A DNA stretch of 12,289 nt from DATAEU01 sp046724395 (GCA_046724395.1 JBKOWM010000116.1:1-12289); one strand, 5' to 3'. Counted from the first letter of the stretch, positions 1 to 6,538 are shown. Notes: generated by a model from the sequence alone, not told the origin. A program made the numbers and translations.

Positions 1-51
1 CACGCGTCCGCCGTGAAGGACCACGGCGTCGCCGGTCGTCCGGGTGGTCAT
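1..51 (-). CDS. Possible amidohydrolase-like protein, N-terminal fragment running off the left edge
   Basis: An ATG on the minus strand at 51 opens a frame that stays open to the window edge, giving 17 residues: MTTRTTGDAVVLHGGRV. The run VVLHGGRV resembles the first beta strand of many amidohydrolase-superfamily enzymes (the 'LxGGRV' start), and the gene would be transcribed away from a TetR remnant, a common enzyme-regulator arrangement. No convincing ribosome binding site is visible; a weak GGA lies just upstream. With only 17 residues the family call is a guess from the opening motif, and the neighbouring regulator is decayed, so this could be a remnant too. Confidence 0.3.
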   Translation of the reverse strand, partial: MTTRTTGDAVVLHGGRV

Positions 52-79
52 CTGTCCGATTCCGATCCCGGACGGCTCC

Positions 80-85
80 TACACT
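80..85 (+). promoter_or_regulatory. -10 box in front of the TetR remnant (leaderless type)
   Basis: TACACT at 80-85 fits the actinobacterial -10 pattern TANNNT. The TetR ATG follows after 9 bases and there is no Shine-Dalgarno sequence, as expected for transcripts that begin at or very near the start codon. No clear -35 is seen. The same arrangement recurs before the genes at 571 and 8624. Confidence 0.35.
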
Positions 86-94
86 TCGCGCATC

Positions 95-346
95 ATGGGG
101 CGATCGCGCGGCGCTCCGGCTCGAGCGGTGAGAACCGCCGACCGGCGACAGCAGGTGCTCGAGGCTGCCCTCGCCGCCATCACCGAGCGGGGCGTTCCCG
201 ACACACGAATATCCGACATCGCGACGTTGGGATGCCGAAGGCCGCATCGCACGGCGGGAGTCGCTGCCGTCCCGGCCTGCATCGGGGACCGCATGGCGGC
301 CTTGGCCCGATGTTCAATCCCGAGCTCCTCGATCAAGCCATCGTAG
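95..346 (+). pseudogene. TetR-family regulator, degraded after the N-terminal helix-turn-helix
   Basis: From the ATG at 95 the frame reads MGRSRGAPARAVRTADRRQ and continues VLEAALAAITERGVPDTRISDIA, which is the first helix and the start of the helix-turn-helix of TetR-family repressors. These normally continue with a recognition helix of the type 'AGVSKGTLYHYF' and a ligand-binding domain to about 190 residues. Here the match ends at about residue 46: the rest of this frame is unrelated arginine/alanine-rich sequence and stops at 346, and I could not recover the remainder in the other frames. In a neighbouring frame GMPKAASHGGS follows at about 230, which may be a remnant of the turn region. 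It was probably a repressor of the divergent gene at 1-51. The remnant call is fairly secure; the cause of decay is not known. Confidence 0.6.
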
Positions 347-558
347 TCGACGCTCGCCACGGTGACGGCCCTCCAAACACAAAGTACGTCATGCGATAGG
401 CACCGGTCCAATTCCGGGGCTGCGCTGCGCGCGACTGCGGTTATGCGTCTCTCGTGGCGGCGGACGAGTGTAGGCGCGGTCGACGAATAGCACATGCCGT
501 TTCCCAGAATCTGAACGGGACATTTCGCTCGACACGACGGGCCGCGTGCAGACGAATC

Positions 559-571
559 TAGGATGACGTCA
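559..571 (+). promoter_or_regulatory. -10 box six bases before the SnoaL-like start; palindrome on the start codon
   Basis: TAGGAT at 559-564 is followed by exactly six bases and then the ATG at 571, the spacing expected for a leaderless transcript. The 8-bp palindrome TGACGTCA (564-571) overlaps the start codon, so a bound protein there would block both RNA polymerase and start-codon access; that role is inference. No Shine-Dalgarno sequence is present. Confidence 0.45.
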
Positions 572-928
572 TGTCGGATTCAGAACGGTTGGCTCGCGCG
601 GTCATCGACTCATTCGCTACGGGTGATGTAGAGGCGATCTCCCCCACTATCGCCCACCACTATGTGGACCATCAGGCCCTCGGCGACGTCGAAATTCGAG
701 GGCCAGAGGGATTCCGCCAAGTCGTCCGCGCACTCCAAAGGCACGCCGACGTGCGCGTCGGAATCGAGGACATCGTGGCCGCGGGTGACAAGGCGGCCGA
801 CCGTGTTCGTTGGCATTACCGGAACGACGTGGGCCGCCAATTACTCGCGAGACCTCGACCTACTTCGGTTCGCGGGCGATCACCTCGTGGAGCATTGGGG
901 TGCGCAACTTTGGTCGCGTGAAAGGTAG
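571..928 (+). pseudogene. SnoaL-like polyketide-cyclase/ester-cyclase family protein, frameshifted near the C-terminus
   Basis: The frame from ATG 571 starts MSDSERLARAVIDSFATGD and continues with 'HHYVDHQALGDVEIRGPEGFRQ', 'VGIEDIVAAGDKAADRVRWHYR', the typical order of a SnoaL-like domain (small alpha+beta barrel, NTF2-like fold). After residue about 85 this frame becomes arginine-rich and ends at 921. The expected C-terminal strand is found instead in the next frame: DLDLLRFAGDHLVEHWGA, with a stop at 926-928. SnoaL proteins usually have about 15 residues (a 'GTHTGEFLG...PPTGR' segment) between RWHYR and this strand, so the region around 820-855 appears to have lost bases as well as the frame. 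The whole would be about 119 residues against a usual 130-140. It is either a recent pseudogene or a sequencing indel; substrate unknown. Confidence 0.7.
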
Positions 929-984
929 GAACGCCGTGCTGAGCGAGCGTTCGGGAATGTCGCCCGAAAGCCCCCTGCGCAGCG

Positions 985-1233
985 CTACGCCTGAACCGGC
1001 ACCTCGTAGATGTCGTCGGCGGGGTGCCCGGCTCGCTCGTGGATTCGCCGAACTGCCTCCGCACTCGGCGCCTCCGAAAGGCAGAAGACCATGCCGGAGT
1101 TTGGGTCGGCCCAAGCGTGCTTGAAGTTGGCGCCCTCCTCGTCCTGGATCGCGAGGTCGGCGTTATGCGCCTCCTTGAGCTGTTCGGGCGTTACACCCTT
1201 CATGCTCTTGTGGACGTCCATGAACTCAGGCAT
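985..1233 (-). CDS. DUF4242 family protein (SCO4226-like)
   Basis: An 82-residue protein starting MPEFMDVHKSMKGVTPEQLK and containing AIQDEEGANFKHAWADP and GMVFCLSEAPSAEAVRRIHERAGHPADDIYEV. This is the DUF4242 pattern: an N-terminal beta strand 'F.D.H', a helix that counts through the sequence, a 'W.D...G..FCL.EAP' core and a C-terminal 'H...G..AD.I.EV'. The best known member, SCO4226 of Streptomyces coelicolor, is a nickel-binding protein; whether this one binds a metal cannot be told from sequence, though it has several histidines and one cysteine. The start is secure: AAGGAGG at 1240-1246 lies six bases before the ATG. Length is normal for the family. It is transcribed alone, converging on the SnoaL remnant. 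Confidence 0.85.
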   Translation of the reverse strand: MPEFMDVHKSMKGVTPEQLKEAHNADLAIQDEEGANFKHAWADPNSGMVFCLSEAPSAEAVRRIHERAGHPADDIYEVPVQA

Positions 1234-1361
1234 CCCAACCTCCTTCGACGACGAGCTTTCACCCTAGAGCCGGTCGAGCCACTCGCGCTAGATGCATCTG
1301 TCGTGATCCTCAACCGGGGCAGATGCGATGGTGTCGCACGGAAACCCTCAGAACGCGTTGC

Positions 1362-1604
1362 TCATGTGGCATTCTCCCGAAGCATCCCGACGAGCACCGC
1401 TCGCGCCGCTCTGTTCTCTTCACACTCGATGAGGAGGTCCGCAAACGCACGCGTCTTTGGGTTCACCCAGTAGTCACCGATCGTCGCGACTCGCTCGAAG
1501 TCGGGCTGAAGGAGAACGTGCAGAAGCCCGGCTCGTGCAGCTGGCGGCAGGCGATCCAGGTCGCGCCGGATCTTCCGCTCCAGTCCGATGAGGCTCCAAG
1601 GCAC
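1362..1604 (-). CDS. Hypothetical protein, 80 aa
   Basis: A GTG-started frame (1602-1604) of 80 codons that I do not recognise. It begins VPWSLIGLERKIRRDLDRLP and contains 'AARAGLLHVLLQPDFERVATIGDYWVNPKT' and a mainly helical C-terminus 'RAFADLLIECEENRAARAVLVGML'. No membrane segment or signal peptide. An in-frame TAG lies just upstream, so GTG 1604 is the earliest start; the only SD-like element, GGAG, is about 12 bases away, which is long. Repeat copy 1 lies directly upstream on this strand (20 bases before the start). The amino-acid composition is protein-like, with acidic and hydrophobic spacing, but the small size keeps the call uncertain. Confidence 0.5.
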   Translation of the reverse strand: MPWSLIGLERKIRRDLDRLPPAARAGLLHVLLQPDFERVATIGDYWVNPKTRAFADLLIECEENRAARAVLVGMLRENAT

Positions 1605-1623
1605 GGTGGCTGGCTACTCCGTT

Positions 1624-1664
1624 CCACCCTCTCGATCCGCCGACAACGTTCCAGTTGCGTAGAC
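1624..1664 (+). repeat. Interspersed direct repeat, copy 1 (family of five)
   Basis: The core reads CTCGATCCGCCGACAACG followed by TTCCAGTTGCGTAGAC. Over 1624-1664 it matches copy 4 (7932-7972) at 40 of 41 bases. It lies between two minus-strand genes, and the stop codon of the downstream-coordinate gene (1665-1667) begins on the base after it. CGTTCC at 1647-1652 is repeated inverted as GGAACG at 1669-1674, leaving a 16-base loop. Confidence 0.85.
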
Positions 1665-2012
1665 CTAAGGAACGGCGCGGGTCTCGCTTGACGTGACTGT
1701 TACCCGTAGCCCGAGAGCGACAAGCAAGAGAGTGCCCAGCGCACCTACACCGACGATCAGAAGACGCTCGACCATCTTCCGGTCCCGGGTTGCCTCGACG
1801 TGTTCGACGTAGGACGGAGCGTCGGTTGGATTCACGTACCGCTCGCAGAGCATGTACCCCGCGTTTCTGACGGCGACCTCATCGACAGGGCACGAGAGAG
1901 GACCAGCCGAGACACCCACGACTGCAATCGCCACAGAGACGGCCAGGACCAAGACGGCAGCCCCGAACGCGAAGGTTCGAGTGGTCACCTGTGGCAGGAT
2001 AGATCGATCCAT
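1665..2012 (-). CDS. Small membrane protein with two transmembrane segments
   Basis: A 115-residue protein, ATG at 2012. Residues about 14-34 (FAFGAAVLVLAVSVAIAVV) and about 83-103 (ERLLIVGVGALGTLLLVALG) are hydrophobic helices. The loop between them has two cysteines (GPLSCPVDE and GYMLCERYV) and conserved-looking acidic/tyrosine positions, so it could lie outside the membrane with a disulfide. The N-terminus is short and the C-terminus is a brief polar tail. No family is recognised. GAGAGG, ten bases before the ATG, may serve as ribosome binding site; it is part of repeat copy 2, and the stop codon touches copy 1, so the gene exactly fills the space between two repeats. Confidence 0.65.
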   Translation of the reverse strand: MDRSILPQVTTRTFAFGAAVLVLAVSVAIAVVGVSAGPLSCPVDEVAVRNAGYMLCERYVNPTDAPSYVEHVEATRDRKMVERLLIVGVGALGTLLLVALGLRVTVTSSETRAVP

Positions 2013-2022
2013 GGCCGATCAG

Positions 2023-2061
2023 CCTCTCGATCCGCGGAAAACGTTCCTTAGTCGTAGACCT
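2023..2061 (+). repeat. Interspersed direct repeat, copy 2
   Basis: CCTCTCGATCCGC (2023-2035) matches copy 1 exactly; the following part is AACGTTCC then TTAGTCGTAGACCT, which differs from copy 1 mainly in the AGTTG/TTAGT segment. It lies between the divergent genes starting at 2012 (minus) and 2183 (plus). Confidence 0.75.
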
Positions 2062-2114
2062 CGTGGAAGAGGATGCTTGGCGACGACAACCTGATTCCGC
2101 ACGATCGCCAGCGG

Positions 2115-2142
2115 TTGACTGTCTTCCTGCAGTTACTATAGG
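2115..2142 (+). promoter_or_regulatory. Sigma-70-type promoter for the secreted protein gene
   Basis: TTGACT at 2115-2120, a 16-base spacer and TATAGG at 2137-2142. Both hexamers are close to the vegetative consensus and the site is 40 bases upstream of the ATG at 2183. It starts downstream of repeat copy 2, so the repeat is not itself this promoter. Confidence 0.5.
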
Positions 2143-2182
2143 AGGACGGTAGGCAAGCGTTGTCGAAGGGAAGGGATCGACG

Positions 2183-2680
2183 ATGCGACGAGTCCTCGTT
2201 GTCGTGTCCGTGGCTCTCGTGGTGCTCGCACCCGCCACAACGGCGTGGGCTAACACGACTACCTTTATCTCTGCGACGTTCTCAGAACCGGCGCAGGTGG
2301 ACTTCCATACCGGCTGTGCGGTCTTCCCGGATGGCTTCTGTGGAACGGGTGAAGTGACTCCGTTCGGGCAGGCGACCGAGACGATCGTCTTCGGCGTACG
2401 CTGTGGCGGAACGTGCGACCTCAGGACTATCACCCTCGCCGAAGGGCAACTCTTCCTCGAAGAGACCGGCGTCTCGAACTGCCGAACGGAGGGGTGCCAT
2501 ATTCACGGTCCCATTGAGGTCGTGGGCGGAACGCTCACCGATGTAGTCGTCGGAGGGACCGGGCTGTTCGAAGGCGCGACCGGAGAACTGACAGGCACCG
2601 TCATGGGCGCGGTGTCGAACGTGCGACCTGCGGGCGCGGCCACGGTTCGGCTGTCCGGGACGATTCACTACGATCCGTAG
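2183..2680 (+). CDS. Secreted protein with an allene-oxide-cyclase-barrel-like fold
   Basis: A 165-residue protein. Residues 1-23 are a signal peptide: two arginines, a hydrophobic run (VLVVVSVALVVLAPA) and an AWA cleavage site before Asn24. The mature part is beta-rich with many glycines and ends 'GGTGLFEGATGELTGTV...AATVRLSGTIHYDP'. That closing pattern is seen in allene oxide cyclase/dirigent-type beta barrels and related bacterial secreted proteins. Six cysteines come in three close pairs (TGCAVFPDGFC, RCGGTC, SNCRTEGC), suggesting disulfides outside the cell. The start has AAGGGA at 2167-2172 upstream. It stands alone between repeat copies 2 and 3. No catalytic residues can be named; function unknown. 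Confidence 0.7.
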   Translation: MRRVLVVVSVALVVLAPATTAWANTTTFISATFSEPAQVDFHTGCAVFPDGFCGTGEVTPFGQATETIVFGVRCGGTCDLRTITLAEGQLFLEETGVSNCRTEGCHIHGPIEVVGGTLTDVVVGGTGLFEGATGELTGTVMGAVSNVRPAGAATVRLSGTIHYDP

Positions 2681-2770
2681 CTCGCAGCCGTTCGCGCCTT
2701 CCGCCTCGCGTTTCTCCGAGGGACATTCGCGAACCCTCGCGCATCACGGCGTCACGACGCCGGACGTGCA

Positions 2771-2812
2771 CCTTCTCGATCCGGCGACAACGTTCCTTGT
2801 GCGTATACCTAA
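2771..2812 (+). repeat. Interspersed direct repeat, copy 3
   Basis: Reads CTTCTCGATCCGGCGACAAC, then GTTCCTTGTGCGTATACCTAAG. Compared with copy 1 there are a few substitutions, but order and spacing are the same. A 10-bp perfect palindrome, AAGTCGACTT, overlaps its right end at 2811-2820. Confidence 0.75.
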
Positions 2813-2829
2813 GTCGACTTCGGGCGCGG

Positions 2830-3266
2830 GTGGACCACGGCCGCCGATTCCGGCCGACGCATCCCCACACGGAGGGGCGCTTCTCGCTGGTCGAGCACCC
2901 GATCGGCCTCCCGCTCCCGTCCACGTCCATCGACGCGAGGACGTGTTCTCGCTCGTGATCGGGCCGCTGCGGATTCCAGTTTGGAGCGGACGTCGTCTAC
3001 GCCGAGCCGGGCGACCTCGCATACAAGCCGCGCGACGCGTGGCGCACCTTCCGGAACGCTACCGACGAGCCGGCTCGGCTGTTGGAGAGATCATTCTCCC
3101 GCCGGCTTCGAGAAAACTCGTCGTCGAGCTTTCCGATCTCCTTCGGACCGACCCGGCCAACCTCGAGGCCGCTGTGGCTTTGGGACCAAAGTACGGCGTC
3201 GAGAGCGATCCAGAGGCGACCGCGCGGGTCGTCGCCGAGTATGACCTGATCGAACGGTTGGCGTAA
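2830..3266 (+). pseudogene. Cupin-domain protein broken by three frameshifts
   Basis: The full family pattern can be read only by changing frame three times. Frame 1 from about 2830 gives GRRFRPTHPHTEGRFSLVEHP. Frame 3 from about 2912 gives APVHVHRREDVFSLVI, holding the metal-binding HxHxxxxD-type motif. Frame 1 from about 2962 gives GFQFGADVVYAEPGDLAYKP, then RDAWRTFRNATDEPARLLE. Frame 3 from 3087 runs to the stop at 3264-3266 through VVELSDLLRTDPANLEAAVA and ends in YDLIERLA. Frame 1 has an in-frame TGA at 2956, so this is not a choice of start. At 3085-3090 the frame changes within GAGAGA, where a two-base duplication would explain the shift; the run of four A at 3115-3118 may be another small insertion. 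Intact relatives are single-domain, metal-binding cupins of about 150-170 residues. The gene follows repeat copy 3 directly. Confidence 0.75.
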
Positions 3267-3351
3267 CTCCGGTCTCCATCAGGCCTGCCTGCTCTGAGTC
3301 GTGGAGTTCGGTTCTTGCCCAGACACCACCGAGCAGAGGGTGGCTGTCGGA

Positions 3352-4446
3352 TCAGACGACGGTCGAGGCCTCGGCCGCTCGAGGCGGCCACACCACGGCC
3401 TTCACCCCCTCCTGCCATTGGACGACCAACATCTCGTGTTCCGTCTGACCATCGGCGTCGAGCCCGAACGCGCCGAAGAACGTTGTGCAGCGGAGTGCTC
3501 GGGCGGTTGCCAGGAGGGCGTCGTCCTCCAGGCTAGCCGCCTCCTCCACGGAGTGCATGGCGAGTAGTCCAGCAGCATAGGCCTGGGCCGTGGGATACTC
3601 GACGTGGTCGGCCCCCGCCCCGGCTCGAAGCGTCGGGAAGACGCTGGCCCGGAGACTCCGTATCACCTCCGCCTGCCCGGGCCCGACGTCGATAGGGAAG
3701 CGCAGACCCTCCTCCCACTGGGAGGGTGCCAAGATGCCTTCGACCATGCGTCCGAGCTCAGCCCCAAACATGCCGAGCCCGGCCGCCACCGCTCCGATTG
3801 CGCGGGGTCGAGCGCGGAGGCGACGAATGAGCTCGAGGTCCTCTGCGAAGGTCCCCGCCAGGAGCAGCGCGTCTACGTGGGGTGCCTCCGGCACTTCGCC
3901 GTGGGTCGTGACAACGATCGTCATGCCGAGCCGCTCCGCCGCTTCATGCGCACCATGTGCGACGCTGCGGCCGAAGGCTCCGCGCCCGACCGCCATCATG
4001 ACCCGGGCCTCGGGGAGCTCGGTGGCCACCGAATCGAGGACCGAGGCAAGGTAGCGGCTCGCGGGAGTCCCCACCGACACCACCCCGGGGAGGCGCTGCA
4101 CTTCGTCGGCGTTCCCTCCGTGGTTCCACAGAGCCCGCCCCCGGTCCGCCGCCCACCGTGCGGCCTCAGCGACGAGATCGCTGCCGTAGGGGCCCACCAG
4201 GAGATCCGCTCTCGATACTCGATCGAGCGAGCGGCGAACGCCCTCTCGCGTGCTCTCGTCGTCGAGGATCACAACGTCCGGGACGAGGTGTCGATAGGCC
4301 AGGCGCACCCCTCCCCGGTTACGGACGTCCTGCACGGCCTGGTGCAGGCCGGCCGCGGCGAGTCGACCCTGTGGTGCGTACCGCCCCGTCATCGACAGGG
4401 ACCCGGCCAGGAGAAGGGTGTCCGCCGCCATGCTCACGCTGATCAT
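3352..4446 (-). CDS. Periplasmic-binding-protein-like (Peripla_BP_6/LivK type) protein without a signal peptide
   Basis: A 364-residue protein from ATG 4446 (an alternative ATG at 4431 gives 359). It opens with a first beta strand and ligand-site turn, DTLLLAGSLSMTGRYAPQGR, typical of branched-chain amino acid/amide binding proteins. It continues with 'GLHQAVQDVRNRGGVRL', 'VILDDESTREG', 'ADLLVGPYGSDLVAEAARWAADRG' and 'LWNHGGNADEVQRLPGVVSVGTPASRYL', the family's usual two-lobed order, and ends with 'TFFGAFGLDADGQTEHEMLVVQW'. Most relatives are lipoproteins or secreted. Here the fold starts within the first ten residues, and upstream codons in the frame are not hydrophobic, so it should stay in the cytoplasm. 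No permease or ATPase genes adjoin. It is the last gene of an operon with the nitroreductase (133 bases between), so it may bind a small molecule for that pathway; that is inference. Confidence 0.75.
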   Translation of the reverse strand: MISVSMAADTLLLAGSLSMTGRYAPQGRLAAAGLHQAVQDVRNRGGVRLAYRHLVPDVVILDDESTREGVRRSLDRVSRADLLVGPYGSDLVAEAARWAADRGRALWNHGGNADEVQRLPGVVSVGTPASRYLASVLDSVATELPEARVMMAVGRGAFGRSVAHGAHEAAERLGMTIVVTTHGEVPEAPHVDALLLAGTFAEDLELIRRLRARPRAIGAVAAGLGMFGAELGRMVEGILAPSQWEEGLRFPIDVGPGQAEVIRSLRASVFPTLRAGAGADHVEYPTAQAYAAGLLAMHSVEEAASLEDDALLATARALRCTTFFGAFGLDADGQTEHEMLVVQWQEGVKAVVWPPRAAEASTVV

Positions 4447-4579
4447 GACCGGCCGGCCTTGGTCTGTGGGCGTGGGAGTCGACGCCGAGCAATCCCGGTC
4501 TTCGGCGCCGCCTCGAACATTGGGGGCGCCGGTCCGGACCGGGGCGGCCTCAGGGATCCTTGCCTGAATCGTCGTCGGA

Positions 4580-6094
4580 CTAGGCGCGTCGGAGGCGAGG
4601 ACTCTCGCCGATCGCCGTGACAAGAACGCAGCTCTTGCCGGCTGCGTCGGGCGAGAAGAACTCGGTAACCGCGTCGTCGTAGAACGTGAGGCCGGTGGCA
4701 CCGAAACGATAGGCGTACGCGCCCAGGTATAGGCGCCCGGCGACGATGCCGGCCTCCAGCTGCGCGGCGCGGTAGCCGCGGGCACCGAGCGCGTCAAGGA
4801 TCCTCGGGAGGTCCGCCATCAGGAAGGCGGTGGCCGCGGCCGTCGCGCCGAGCTCCTGCTCCAGGCAGAGGAACCCGGCCTCCCGGCGGAAGCCTCCCCG
4901 CTCCAGGAGCCGGAGTGCCCCGTCGCGGAAGACATAGGCGCCCGGATCGAGGCCCTGGACTGCGTTCGCGATCAGGTACGGCTCAATGACACGGGCGCCC
5001 CCAGTCGCGTAGTCGGTCGGGCTGCCGACCGTGGCTCGTTCCAGGATCGTCAGGAGAACCGTGGCGGGAATCGCGCCGGGCGCGAAGATCCGCGCAGAGC
5101 CGCGCCGGCGGAGGACGTCCTCGAGGGAGTCGGGCGCTGGGTCGGATGATTGCGGTGGAGTCGGCTCGACCTCCTCATCGCCTCCTACGCTGCGCCGCCA
5201 CGAGAGAGCTTCTTTCGGATCGTCCAGGCGGCCGGCGTCGTTCGCCTGGAGGATGCCCTCGTGGACGTACTCGGTCCGTGAGAGCGGCGCAACCCTGAAC
5301 GAGACCTCCTCGGGCGCCTTTGCGGCGGGTGGCACCTCGGAGTCCGCGGTTCCGATCGGGACCATGCAGAGCGGGAACTCACGCCGCTCCTCCAGCCCGA
5401 ACAGCGCGGCGACCTCCGCGTCGGCAAACCCCAGGACCACGCGGACCGGGAGGCGAACCGAGGCCGCCAGGGCCAGGATGTTCGCAAGGATCATGCCAGC
5501 GTCCCAGAACAGGTGGCGGTAGCCGCGCTCGGTGTACTTCCACGCGGTCCGCCAGGGGATGCCGGTGAGGACGAGCACCGCCGGGGCCCGGGCCACGGCA
5601 GGCTCCCCCGCAGTCGCGCGGACAAGGTGACCTCGGTGATCGCCCTCCAGGAGACGGGTGAGGGTCGGACCCTGCGGGTCGAAGTGGTACACCCCGGCGT
5701 GGAGGCCCGGGAGGTCGGCGCAGCCCACGTAGACCTCGACCGGGTATAGGGCCCCGGCCGAGGCGTAATTGCGAAAGTGCGAGACCTCGCCCTCGCGAAA
5801 CGTCTTCGTGTGGTGGATACCGGCGCCGAGGACGAGGATTCGGGCCACGGCTGCGAGGTCCGGGCCTGGCATGGGGTCCGGGACCGAGGTGACGCCGATC
5901 GCCTCCAGGGCCGGGACGTCGAGGGAGGGTATGTCCTCCGGCAGGGAGATCCTCTCGAGGTCCGGGTAGACCTTGAAGGAAAAGGGCCGGTTGTCCCAGT
6001 CAAGGAAGTGCGCGCGGGTGCGGACGCTGACCGGTGAGTGCTTGGTGGCCTCCTGGAAGGCGAGGATCGCCGCCCGGTCGTCGACGTCATCCAT
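4580..6094 (-). CDS. SagB/ThcOx-type FMN-dependent nitroreductase with two nitroreductase domains
   Basis: A 504-residue protein, ATG at 6094. The N-terminus has the family signature 'KHSPVSVRTRAHFLDWDNRPFSFKVYP' (residues 18-43), followed by the first nitroreductase domain with 'FRNYASAGALYPVEVYVG' (107-124) and 'YTERGYRHLFWDAGMILANILALAA' (187-211). A linker of about 75 residues rich in Pro, Glu and Ser leads to a second domain (about 325-500) with 'RRGSARIFAPGAIPATVLLTILERA', 'ARGYRAAQLEAGIVAGRLYLGAYAYRFGATGLTFYDDAV'. SagB enzymes use FMN to oxidise azolines to azoles in thiazole/oxazole-modified peptides, but many tandem-domain relatives lie outside such clusters, and I see no YcaO cyclodehydratase or precursor peptide here. 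The start overlaps the end of the VOC gene by 8 bp (ATGGATGA), so translation is probably coupled. Confidence 0.85.
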   Translation of the reverse strand: MDDVDDRAAILAFQEATKHSPVSVRTRAHFLDWDNRPFSFKVYPDLERISLPEDIPSLDVPALEAIGVTSVPDPMPGPDLAAVARILVLGAGIHHTKTFREGEVSHFRNYASAGALYPVEVYVGCADLPGLHAGVYHFDPQGPTLTRLLEGDHRGHLVRATAGEPAVARAPAVLVLTGIPWRTAWKYTERGYRHLFWDAGMILANILALAASVRLPVRVVLGFADAEVAALFGLEERREFPLCMVPIGTADSEVPPAAKAPEEVSFRVAPLSRTEYVHEGILQANDAGRLDDPKEALSWRRSVGGDEEVEPTPPQSSDPAPDSLEDVLRRRGSARIFAPGAIPATVLLTILERATVGSPTDYATGGARVIEPYLIANAVQGLDPGAYVFRDGALRLLERGGFRREAGFLCLEQELGATAAATAFLMADLPRILDALGARGYRAAQLEAGIVAGRLYLGAYAYRFGATGLTFYDDAVTEFFSPDAAGKSCVLVTAIGESPRLRRA

Positions 6095-6488
6095 GGCGAT
6101 GCGGAAGCCGGGGGATCTTCTGGGCCGGCTCGACCACGAACCCGTCGGGATCGAGGACGTGGAGGGTCCGGTGCCCCCACGGTCGGTCCACCGGGCCGGA
6201 GAGGAACTTGACGCCGAGGCCCCGGAGCCGCTCGGCTTCGCCATCCACGTCGTCGACGAGGAAGAGGACCTCGCCGGCCAGCCCGCCCTCGGTGGGCTCA
6301 CGGTGGATCAGGTCAAAGGCGCGCGTGCGCTCCAGGAGCCCGGACCTCGTTTCGCGGGTGACGAACTCTGCGTACCCCGCATCGCGGAGCTGAACGGGAG
6401 CCCGACCACGTCCCCGATCGAACGCCGCCGACACATCCACATCGCGGACGTTGAGGATGACATAGCCGACGCTCTGCACGGCGACCAT
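6087..6488 (-). CDS. VOC (glyoxalase/bleomycin-resistance/dioxygenase) superfamily protein
   Basis: A 133-residue protein, first gene of the operon. It begins MVAVQSVGYVILNVRDVDVS, and the second half has 'GGLAGEVLFLVDDVDGEAERLRGLGVKFLSGPVDRPWGHRTLHVLDPDGFVVEPAQ', the standard VOC beta-alpha-beta pattern ending in the conserved 'DPDG..VE', where the glutamate is normally a metal ligand. The stretch DRGRGRAPVQ (about 6391-6420) is odd: in a neighbouring frame the same bases read GDVVGLPF, which is what VOC proteins have at this place ('FYRDVLGLPF'). Two compensating one-base changes could explain it. The gene ends inside the start of the nitroreductase. Substrate unknown. The start has no strong ribosome binding site. 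Confidence 0.75.
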   Translation of the reverse strand: MVAVQSVGYVILNVRDVDVSAAFDRGRGRAPVQLRDAGYAEFVTRETRSGLLERTRAFDLIHREPTEGGLAGEVLFLVDDVDGEAERLRGLGVKFLSGPVDRPWGHRTLHVLDPDGFVVEPAQKIPRLPHRHG

Positions 6489-6522
6489 CGAACCACAGGC
6501 TGTCCTCAGACAGAGAGTTGAG

Positions 6523-6538
6523 GGAACTCCAGGGTTCC
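6523..6538. promoter_or_regulatory. Inverted repeat GGAAC-N6-GTTCC in the divergent promoter region
   Basis: GGAAC at 6523-6527 and GTTCC at 6534-6538 form a 16-bp two-fold symmetric site between the divergent VOC operon (start 6488) and the CMD-family gene (start 6636). Its position would suit an operator controlling the operon; GGAAC is also a common -35 of ECF sigma factors. No regulator gene adjoins. Symmetry is seen; function is inference. Confidence 0.25.

Noticed and set aside
79..495. Minus-strand gene of 138 aa opposite the TetR remnant
   Set aside because: No recognisable motif; much of it mirrors the clear TetR helix on the plus strand.
3604..4620. Plus-strand gene of 338 aa opposite the binding protein
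   Set aside because: It is a GC-driven shadow rich in Arg, Pro and His; the minus strand has a clear protein family.
3352..4797. A 481-aa version of the binding protein
   Set aside because: The extra N-terminus overlaps the end of the SagB-like gene and is Ser/Pro/Arg-rich shadow sequence; the fold begins just after ATG 4446.
4580..6301. A 573-aa version of the nitroreductase
   Set aside because: The extension runs through the VOC gene in another frame and is low-complexity Ser/Pro/Arg; ATG 6094 gives the family's normal start.
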